A stretch of DNA of 11,171 nt from Bacteroidota bacterium (lineage in GTDB: Bacteria > Bacteroidota > Bacteroidia > Cytophagales > Hymenobacteraceae), in contig JAFADQ010000231.1 of NCBI GenBank assembly GCA_023424725.1, positions 1-11,171 of the forward strand, given 5' to 3'. Each line of letters starts with the position of its first letter. The stretch's first letter is position 1. The notes beneath the pieces were generated by a model that was given only the letters and a program-made list of their open reading frames with translations, was not told where the DNA came from and did not search any database. Shown here in pieces: positions 6,104-11,171 of the stretch. A program made the translations under genes and the position numbers.

Positions 6104-6478
6104 ATGATTAATGAAGTAAACCTTAATCCGGCAGATTTAAAGAAAGAATATGAACGAGGTAACCTGGCAGAAGATGAGTATATAGAGCAAATTGTGAGGA
6201 ATATTGGCCACACAAACGACGTAAATCTGTTTCTGGAATGCGTTTACCAGAATTATTACGATTCTGAAATGCTTATAAGCCCGGTTTCGTCTTTTACCGA
6301 TAGTCAGCTGGAATCTGCTTTTCAGATGCTGGAAGAAAACTGCCTGCTAAGGCAAGACAAGATAATAAAACAGTATATAGAATTGCTTCGCGAAATGCTG
6401 GACAACCCGCAGGCGGGGGTTATGGTAAGATGGGCAATGGCTAAACTGGTAGGAATGGCAGTAGTTAGAGCCAACTAA
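6104..6478 (+). CDS. Uncharacterised helical cytoplasmic protein
   Basis: I do not recognise this 124-residue product. It is acidic in its N-terminal two thirds and predicted to be mostly helical, with no signal peptide and no clear membrane span. Residues 1-30 are rich in charged residues (DLKKEYERGNLAEDEYIEQI). The last 20 residues (MVRWAMAKLVGMAVVRAN, 107-124) form an amphipathic, more hydrophobic helix that could pack against a partner. It has two cysteines (C46, C80). The ATG at 6104 follows ACAGG at a distance of four bases, a weak Shine-Dalgarno at best. It stands alone between divergent uspA and the converging GNAT gene, so the context does not suggest a function. Its ORF length and codon use match its neighbours, which supports a real gene. 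Confidence 0.7.
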   Translation: MINEVNLNPADLKKEYERGNLAEDEYIEQIVRNIGHTNDVNLFLECVYQNYYDSEMLISPVSSFTDSQLESAFQMLEENCLLRQDKIIKQYIELLREMLDNPQAGVMVRWAMAKLVGMAVVRAN

Positions 6479-6533
6479 ATTTTTCTAAGCCCGCCTTTTC
6501 GGTTTTAAAAATACCTAAGATTTAGCTTTGGGC

Positions 6534-7037
6534 TTACAGGTTTTTGGCCATAACAAAGTCATTCATCCAGAATGGGCCGATAGGAATATCTACAGATTCG
6601 GATATTTGGTAGCCACAGGCTTTGTAAAAGTGCCGGGCGGGGTTTTGCCGGTTTACGTTTAAAATTATTTGGGTGCTGCCGGCATCAAAAATGGCCTTTT
6701 CAGCTTCTTTTATTAATAGTTTGCCCAGGCCTTTATTATGTAACCGGGCAGCAAGGTATAGTTTGTTTATTTTATGAACTGCCTGACCCGGCAGCGGAGA
6801 GAAAGAAACAAAACCGGCCGGCTCTTGCTGAACGTATAAAATAAGGAACTGCTGATTTTCTTTTTCTATTTGCTCTTGCAGCGCTTTTTCAGAATACAAT
6901 GTCTCCAGCATGTAAGTAATCTGGTCTGCAGAGATCATTTCTTTATACACTACAGGCCAAATTTCTTTCGCAAGCGAGGCAATTACCGGTACATCTGCTA
7001 ATCCGGCTTTTTTTATTTCGTATGCTGGGCTGCTCAT
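6534..7037 (-). CDS. GNAT family N-acetyltransferase (PaiA-like)
   Basis: This 167-residue enzyme transfers an acetyl group from acetyl-CoA to an amine. Motif A, which binds the pyrophosphate of CoA, is NKLYLAARLHNKGLGKLLI (91-109), with the N-K-G-L-G-K loop at 101-106. Motif B is LNVNRQNPARHFYKACGY (126-143), with Y138 in the usual position of the general acid. The order of segments and several phrases (MLETLYSEKALQEQ, the AGFVSF strand, MAKNL at the end) resemble Bacillus PaiA, a polyamine acetyltransferase. The substrate here is not established, and the PaiA likeness is from memory of that sequence. The ATG at 7037 is preceded by a -7 element match at 7060-7067, giving a leader of about 15 bases. 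It converges with the gene at 6104, with 55 bases between. Confidence 0.9.
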   Translation of the reverse strand: MSSPAYEIKKAGLADVPVIASLAKEIWPVVYKEMISADQITYMLETLYSEKALQEQIEKENQQFLILYVQQEPAGFVSFSPLPGQAVHKINKLYLAARLHNKGLGKLLIKEAEKAIFDAGSTQIILNVNRQNPARHFYKACGYQISESVDIPIGPFWMNDFVMAKNL

Positions 7038-7059
7038 AAATTGTTGGTTCTTATTGTTG

Positions 7060-7067
7060 CAAAGCTA
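7060..7067 (-). promoter_or_regulatory. Candidate -7 promoter element of the GNAT gene
   Basis: On the minus strand this reads TAGCTTTG, an exact TAnnTTTG match, 23 bases upstream of the ATG. It implies a leader of about 15 bases, typical for this phylum. No TTG was found at the -33 distance. Confidence 0.35.
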
Positions 7068-7400
7068 CGCCATTACACATTTCAGTACCCGGAAAGGCTG
7101 GCAATTTATGGTTTTTAGTTTACCGTTTTTATCAAATATTATCATCGCCGGGATTTTTTAAATATAGTTTTAATTTAATATTTAAGTAGTGTTTTTTACT
7201 ATAACCAACCGGAGATTAAGAGATTTTTTAGAATAAGAATTGTATAAAAAAAGGGAGTTTTTACACGTTAAACTAAAATAAAGGCTTCCGGAATAAAAAA
7301 AATAGGAGCATTGCAAATGCTGCTGTATTATTGCACTGTAAAATCTTAGTCAAGGGCCAAATTCTGTTTGGTTTGGGTAAGAGTTTTCATAGTGTTGTGT

Positions 7401-7440
7401 AATAAAGGAGCCTTCGTTTCGAGGGCTCTTTTATTTTTAT
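7401..7440 (+). terminator. Hairpin terminator with a plus-strand T tract
   Basis: A stem of up to 16 pairs (7401-7416 with 7420-7435, two G-T wobbles) closes on a 3-base TTT loop. Its core is GGAGCC/GGCTCT. It runs into TTTTATTTTT on the plus strand. The minus-strand tail is poorer (CCTTTATT). It could end an unannotated plus-strand RNA, or end the minus-strand operon whose last gene stops at 7508, about 70 bases away. Confidence 0.75.
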
Positions 7441-7507
7441 AGCACTACTAAGCTCGCCTTATCTTCAACCAAAAACCTAAACCGGGAAAGCCAGACTGGG
7501 CCGGATA

Positions 7508-7831
7508 TTAGTTTTTAGAAGAATATTTCTTGCGGAGTTCTGCTTTCTGGGCTTCGCGGTTAATAATAAGCACGGCAAGTTTTTCTGATATTTCGTGAAT
7601 ACTGCCAGCGGCGTAAGCCTGTTTTACTTTTTCTTCAGGCACATCTATTCTGTACAGCCCTTGCCAAAGCCGTTCCTGGTTAGAGCGCAGCAAATACTCT
7701 AACAAATGCCGTAAACGGTTAAAAAATTGGTCGTATGTAAGGCTGTTTTTGCCCTTTGCAGGTTCGTCTGCATCAAAATACCGGCTTACGGCCAGTTCTA
7801 TTTCAGGAATATTTTCCGGGTATATTTCCAT
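7508..7831 (-). CDS. Conserved small helical protein of unknown function
   Basis: This 107-residue cytoplasmic protein has no signal peptide or membrane span. It reads as three or four helices: a tyrosine- and acid-rich start, a helix over FFNRLRHLLEYLLRSNQERL (36-55), the phrase LYRIDVPEEKV (59-69), and a closing helix, LIINREAQKAELRKKY (88-103). From memory, a LYRIDV segment followed by an R-x-x-Q-K-x-x-x-R-K-x-Y ending recurs in short uncharacterised proteins across Bacteroidota. I know no function for them. It starts 39 bases after the membrane protein upstream and has no promoter of its own that I can see, so the two are probably co-transcribed. It has no cysteines or obvious catalytic residues. 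Confidence 0.8.
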   Translation of the reverse strand: MEIYPENIPEIELAVSRYFDADEPAKGKNSLTYDQFFNRLRHLLEYLLRSNQERLWQGLYRIDVPEEKVKQAYAAGSIHEISEKLAVLIINREAQKAELRKKYSSKN

Positions 7832-7870
7832 AATAGAATATAAATTCAGTGCCTCGGATTAATAATAAGA

Positions 7871-9211
7871 TTATTTTACCTGCAATTCAAGTTTCTTTTT
7901 CTTTTTTAGTTTTTCTGCTGCTCCAATTTTGTTAATGATGATAAGCGCGGCCAGGTAAAACGGAATGCAGGGGATTTTGTACCTAACCAGGGTGCCGAAG
8001 TTATAGGAGGTCATGCCTACGGCGGCGCCAAAAGTAAAGGCATATACAAGGCAAAAAACCACCAACGTATGTTTTCCGAATTTAAAAAATCCAATTAAGC
8101 CTCTGCGCCTGAAAACTTTTAAGGTAAACACCAGGATAATTAATGATTCCAGAGCGGCCATTACCATTACCGGGTTTTTTACTTCCCAGATATATGGCCT
8201 GAACAGGGTAACATTTAGCGCGGCGGGCAGTTTTGTAATCGCGCCTTTTAACGAATAATCCAGAGGGTCGCTGCCCAGGCTATAGGCCGAGCCTTTCATG
8301 TCTTCTGAGAGCTGAAGCTGCGTTTTTGCCAGTTTTTCGGCGCTATCCGAAACGTTTTCTATCGCAAAGCGTGTGTTTATCTCGCCCAGCTCTCTTATAG
8401 AAAAAAACAAGGCTACAGACACCACAAAAAGCAAAATAGGAATAACAAGCACGCGCAACATTGGGTGCCTTAATTTGTGATGAAACTCGGCCGCGTACCA
8501 GATAAGCAACGCTACCACAAACATCAGCAAAATGTAGAGCTTAATAGAAATAATAAGCCAGCAACTAAAAATTATTATAATTGTATTTCTTACTTTCTTT
8601 TCTTTAAACGTTACAAAAGCATAAAACAACCAGCCCAGCGCCGATAGGGTAATGCTGTCTTTTAGAATGCCTGAGCCCCAGAAAAAGATAGAGGGTACAA
8701 AAAGCGTAGCCAGGGCCAAAGGCTTGTGTAGCGACGGATATAACTTATAAAATGCCTTAAAAAGCAGCCACGCGCCCGAAAAACTTAGCGTAGCATACAA
8801 AACCGCCACCGCGTAATACGACTGATAACAGAAAAACGAAAGAAAGGCCGTTATGCGTACAATTAAAAAGGTGCCTTTATCTGTAATAAACTTTACATTT
8901 CTGAATTCTACCCACAGGTCGGGCGGAATATTATTTAAATCTACAAACAGCATCCGCAAACCCGTAACCGGGTCCGACCACATTTTTTCGGAAATAAAAG
9001 TGGCATACCAATGGTAGCGCAAGGTATCGCCGTAACCGTAGTAAAAATGGTAAATTAACCCAATGCTAATAGCGCCAACCACTTTTACGGCAAAAGCGGG
9101 CAGGTAATATTTCCGGATTGTTTTATCGGTAAGCCTTTTCCTGAGCAGAATAACTACAAAGGAGGCAATAAAGAGATAAAAGGGAGTAAGAAGAAAATCT
9201 ATCGGCAGCAT
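7871..9211 (-). CDS. Polytopic membrane protein, possibly polysaccharide polymerase or GT-C-like
   Basis: This 446-residue inner-membrane protein has about 10 hydrophobic helices and one larger soluble loop near residues 273-345. Conserved-looking phrases are YGDTLRYHWYAT (near 60-71), PSIFFWGSGILKDS (173-186), RPYIWEVKNPVMVMAALES (338-356) and NFGTLVRYKIPCIPFY (404-419). This layout resembles the uncharacterised Wzy/EpsG-like or GT-C-like proteins found in many Bacteroidota genomes, which suggests cell-surface polysaccharide assembly. No glycan gene lies nearby, so the role is a guess. The C-terminus carries five consecutive lysines (436-440), probably cytoplasmic. I start at the ATG at 9211; a TTG four codons upstream (9223) is possible. 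It is probably co-transcribed with the small gene 39 bases downstream. A -7 match at 9353-9360 could drive it separately from the TPR gene. Confidence 0.8.
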   Translation of the reverse strand: MLPIDFLLTPFYLFIASFVVILLRKRLTDKTIRKYYLPAFAVKVVGAISIGLIYHFYYGYGDTLRYHWYATFISEKMWSDPVTGLRMLFVDLNNIPPDLWVEFRNVKFITDKGTFLIVRITAFLSFFCYQSYYAVAVLYATLSFSGAWLLFKAFYKLYPSLHKPLALATLFVPSIFFWGSGILKDSITLSALGWLFYAFVTFKEKKVRNTIIIIFSCWLIISIKLYILLMFVVALLIWYAAEFHHKLRHPMLRVLVIPILLFVVSVALFFSIRELGEINTRFAIENVSDSAEKLAKTQLQLSEDMKGSAYSLGSDPLDYSLKGAITKLPAALNVTLFRPYIWEVKNPVMVMAALESLIILVFTLKVFRRRGLIGFFKFGKHTLVVFCLVYAFTFGAAVGMTSYNFGTLVRYKIPCIPFYLAALIIINKIGAAEKLKKKKKLELQVK

Positions 9212-9352
9212 GTAGATGCCCAACGGAAATTAGGTGATAGTATAGCAAAAAACGGGCTCTGCAGCCTGCGCAAAGTAAAGGTAACAGTTAAAACCAGGTT
9301 CTGAAAAGCCAGCAGGTTTTTAATCCAGAAATTGCGGCCTGTATGGGTGGTA

Positions 9353-9360
9353 CAAAATTA
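9353..9360 (-). promoter_or_regulatory. Candidate -7 element for the membrane-protein operon
   Basis: On the minus strand this reads TAATTTTG, an exact TAnnTTTG match in the 190-base gap between the TPR gene and the membrane-protein gene. It implies a leader of about 135 bases. No -33 TTG is visible, so it is weakly supported. Confidence 0.22.
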
Positions 9361-9401
9361 GGTAACGATGCAAGCAGCGCATTACAGAATAAGGCCAGCG
9401 C

Positions 9402-10583
9402 TTATTTCTTTTTCTTCTTTTTGGTTTTTAGATAGGCTTTGGCTTCTTTGTTTAGCTCGCTTTTGTTATCGGCAAGTTTAGAAACCTGCTTAAAATAATC
9501 GCGGGCAAGGTTGTAATCTTCTTGTTTATCTGCAATACGGCCAAGGTTAGCCAAAGAGCTTAAGGTGTATCCCGATTTCATCTCGTCGGTTTGTTCTGCA
9601 AAAGCAACCGATTGCTGGTAGTATTTTTTTGCTTCGTCGAGGTTTTTGTACCGGTATTGGTAAGTGTAGCCAAGGAAAAAAGACGCGTAACGTCCGCTAA
9701 TTTCTTCGTAGCCGGGCATACGGCGGTTAAGTTTATCCAGTATTTCTTTTGACACCCTTTCCAGTTCCTGCGTGTGGCCCAGCACATAGCATTGCCGCGC
9801 ATAAAATCGCTGAAAATACGCATTATCCGGAAACGTGCTGGCCAGGTAGCGCGAATAATTCATGGCCTCCTGAGGGTTGTTTTCTTCGTTGGCCAGAATT
9901 TTCATCAAAAACATTTGCGCCTCGGTGCGGGTGTAAAAAGCATTTAAAGCCACGGTTCGCAGCTGTTCTATTCCTTTCTTTTTATCGCCTTCGGGGAAGA
10001 AAAGTAAAATGGGCCGCAGCAGGGTATAATTTTCTTTAATCCAGACGGCGTAATAGTTAAACAGCGCCTCGCCAAATAAAAACTCAGGACTCAGGTCGTT
10101 TCCTACTTTTGCTTTCTCCAGATAATCGAGCGATGCGCTGCCCGCCAGTGTTGCCTTTCGCCAGTTTTTTCTTTCGGAATGCAAACGGCCTTTAAAGCCA
10201 TGCGCCGCCGATAGAAAAAACGCTGCCTCGTAATTGTTGGGGTTGGCATCGTATAATTTGCCGGCAAAATAAATGCTGGAATCCATGTAAGCATGAAACC
10301 TGTCGTCGTATTGCCTGGCGCGTATGTTGGTGGGTACAATTTTCCACCACTCGCTCAGGCCAAGCAAAAAGTAGGGCAGCGGATGAAACGGATAGCGCTG
10401 CTTCAGGTCTTTAAACTTTGCTTCGGCCTCGGCATACTTAAAATTATACATCGCGTTTACCGCGTCGGTACTCTCCAGTTGTATGTTTATATCGGTAAGC
10501 AGCATTGTCTGGCTAACTTCCTGCGCCCTGGTGGCGGGTGCGGCAAGCGAAATCAGAAATGCGATCAGAAAAATATATTTCAT
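9402..10583 (-). CDS. Exported TPR-repeat protein with a poly-lysine C-terminus
   Basis: This 393-residue protein begins with a signal peptide (MKYIFLIAFLISLAAPATRA, cleavage near residue 20 before QEV), so it is periplasmic or otherwise exported. The mature part is built of helical tetratricopeptide-like repeats. The clearest lie at about 43-76 (NFKYAEAEAKFKDLKQRYP), 301-334 (YKNLDEAKKYYQQSVAFAE) and 340-373 (EDYNLARDYFKQVSKLA). The middle part (about 110-290) looks like degenerate repeats. Such proteins act as scaffolds for protein binding, but no partner is evident. The chain ends in six lysines (388-393). It lies 190 bases upstream of the membrane-protein gene on the same strand, and a functional link is possible but unproven. 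It is divergent from the M42 peptidase gene. TACCTTTC at 10606-10613 is a 7-of-8 match to TAnnTTTG and would leave a leader of about 16 bases. Confidence 0.87.
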   Translation of the reverse strand: MKYIFLIAFLISLAAPATRAQEVSQTMLLTDINIQLESTDAVNAMYNFKYAEAEAKFKDLKQRYPFHPLPYFLLGLSEWWKIVPTNIRARQYDDRFHAYMDSSIYFAGKLYDANPNNYEAAFFLSAAHGFKGRLHSERKNWRKATLAGSASLDYLEKAKVGNDLSPEFLFGEALFNYYAVWIKENYTLLRPILLFFPEGDKKKGIEQLRTVALNAFYTRTEAQMFLMKILANEENNPQEAMNYSRYLASTFPDNAYFQRFYARQCYVLGHTQELERVSKEILDKLNRRMPGYEEISGRYASFFLGYTYQYRYKNLDEAKKYYQQSVAFAEQTDEMKSGYTLSSLANLGRIADKQEDYNLARDYFKQVSKLADNKSELNKEAKAYLKTKKKKKK

Positions 10584-10736
10584 AAATAATAATGCGCCAC
10601 GAACAGAAAGGTAACCCCGCGCCTGATTTTATTACCCTAACAGGTTAACTTGCGGCATAGTTCTGTGCTGCGAAGGCTAAAAATATGCCAGCTTCGGCAT
10701 AATAAACTTTACTAACGACTAAAATTAAATTTATAT
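10584..10736. promoter_or_regulatory. Divergent promoter region between the TPR and M42 peptidase genes
   Basis: This 153-base gap must hold start signals for both flanking genes. The minus strand has TACCTTTC at 10606-10613, close to TAnnTTTG and 23 bases before the TPR start. I see no exact -7 element on the plus strand. Confidence 0.35.
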
Positions 10737-11171
10737 ATGAAGTACGAATTGCTGCACCAGCTTTGCCAAATACACGCGCCCGCCGGAAACGAAGTGGCCA
10801 TGAAAGAATTTCTGCTAAATTATGTGCTGCGGGAGGCAAAAAACTGGGCAACAGAGCCTGAAATTATTCACGGCGACGAGTTTCAGGACTGTTTGATTCT
10901 GGTGTTCGGCAAGCCCCGCACGGCCATTTTCGCGCACATAGATAGCATTGGGTTTACCGTGCGCTACAACAACCAATTGGTAAAAATTGGCGGGCCAGCT
11001 ATAGAAACCGGAACCATACTGGTAGGAGAAGATTCTAAAGGGAAAGTAGAAGGAACCCTGGAAGCAGACGAAGAAACCGGCCAACTCAGCATTAAAGCCA
11101 ACCGCGAAATAGAACGAGGCACCGAGCTGGTTTTTAAATGCGATTTTAGAGAAACCGACCAAACCGTGCAA
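10737..11171 (+). CDS. M42 family aminopeptidase, N-terminal part (cut by window edge)
   Basis: The first 145 residues of a cytoplasmic metallo-aminopeptidase of the M42 (FrvX/glutamyl aminopeptidase) type are present. The frame is open to the right edge. The start reads MKYELLHQLCQIHAPAGNE, matching the usual opening helix and the S/A-G-x-E turn. The segment FAHIDSIGFTV (65-75) supplies H67, the first metal ligand, and D69, which helps position the catalytic centre in this family. IGGP (84-87) follows, then a beta-rich insert (about 95-145) in the position of the M42 dimerisation/tetrahedral-assembly domain. The remaining metal ligands and the catalytic Glu lie beyond the edge. These enzymes release N-terminal residues from short peptides and usually form large oligomers. 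It could also be a related M20/M28 peptidase, but the H-x-D-x-x-G-F phrase favours M42. The ATG at 10737 is preceded by an AT-rich leader without a Shine-Dalgarno sequence. Confidence 0.87.
   Translation, partial: MKYELLHQLCQIHAPAGNEVAMKEFLLNYVLREAKNWATEPEIIHGDEFQDCLILVFGKPRTAIFAHIDSIGFTVRYNNQLVKIGGPAIETGTILVGEDSKGKVEGTLEADEETGQLSIKANREIERGTELVFKCDFRETDQTVQ

Larger units (their letters stand above)
7038..7507. other. Long intergenic region with an orphan terminator and a possible small RNA
   Basis: These 470 bases hold no convincing protein gene. From the left come the GNAT promoter element (7060-7067), then a very AT-rich part (about 7140-7300). Next is a 10-codon micro-ORF (7317-7349) with AGGAG eight bases upstream. 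A small hairpin follows (CCAAA at 7357-7361, TTTGG at 7367-7371), and then a strong hairpin with a T tract (7401-7440). The T tract favours plus-strand termination, yet no plus-strand gene precedes it. A plus-strand RNA of about 100 bases ending there is possible. The hairpin may instead end the minus-strand transcript from 7508. Confidence 0.5.

Noticed and set aside
6486..6536. TAAGCCC/GGGCTTA repeat between the converging genes at 6478 and 6534
   Set aside because: The 37-base loop is too long for an intrinsic terminator, and the right arm runs into the GNAT stop codon.
9212..9223. TTG start of the membrane protein, four codons upstream of the ATG
   Set aside because: It adds only four residues, has no ribosome-binding support, and an ATG is available; kept only as an alternative.
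10815..11171. Long open frame on the minus strand over the M42 peptidase
   Set aside because: It is antisense to a recognisable peptidase and its translation has no family resemblance, so it is a shadow frame.
1..11171. Mobile element, phage remnant, CRISPR or toxin-antitoxin system
   Set aside because: I looked for transposase, integrase, spaced direct repeats, terminal inverted repeats and paired small overlapping genes, and found none.

Overview
The window looks like chromosomal DNA of a Bacteroidota bacterium, most likely of the Cytophagales/Hymenobacteraceae type. The evidence is moderate G+C content judged by eye, genes with almost no Shine-Dalgarno sequences, several matches to the Bacteroidota -7 promoter element TAnnTTTG, and protein types typical of that phylum. 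The genus is inference. I see no rRNA, tRNA, CRISPR array, insertion sequence, integrase, phage gene or attachment site.

Layout. Bases 1-699 (minus strand) hold the N-terminal part of an EgtB-type sulfoxide synthase that runs off the left edge. A 432-base gap follows. At 1132-1986 (plus) is an exported dienelactone-hydrolase-family enzyme. It converges on a small two-helix membrane protein ending in five histidines (2030-2257, minus), which lies downstream of an OsmC-family peroxidase (2390-2827, minus). Divergent from osmC is a very hydrophilic, glycine-rich protein (2958-3302, plus). It shares a bidirectional terminator with a small, highly basic secreted protein (3382-3642, minus). A DUF4163/DUF3298-type lipoprotein (3908-4768, plus) and a tandem-domain universal stress protein (4908-5801, minus) converge on a strong symmetrical terminator. 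An uncharacterised helical protein (6104-6478, plus) and a GNAT acetyltransferase (6534-7037, minus) also converge. After a 470-base gap, three minus-strand genes follow: a conserved small protein (7508-7831), a polytopic membrane protein (7871-9211) and an exported TPR protein (9402-10583). Divergent from these, the first part of an M42-family aminopeptidase (10737 onward, plus) runs off the right edge.

How the genes fit together. Most are separate single-gene units facing each other, with promoters in divergent gaps and terminators in convergent ones. There is no single large operon. The left two thirds has a loose stress-tolerance theme: ergothioneine-type sulfur chemistry, OsmC peroxide detoxification, a hydrophilin-like protein and UspA. 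The only likely operon is the membrane protein with the small gene at 7508-7831, 39 bases apart, perhaps with the TPR gene upstream.

I found no clearly new multi-gene system. The best leads are regulatory: an FNR-like box and a palindrome upstream of uspA, dyads upstream of two secreted or lipoprotein genes, and a hairpin-T-tract terminator at 7401-7440 with no plus-strand protein gene feeding it, which may end a small RNA.
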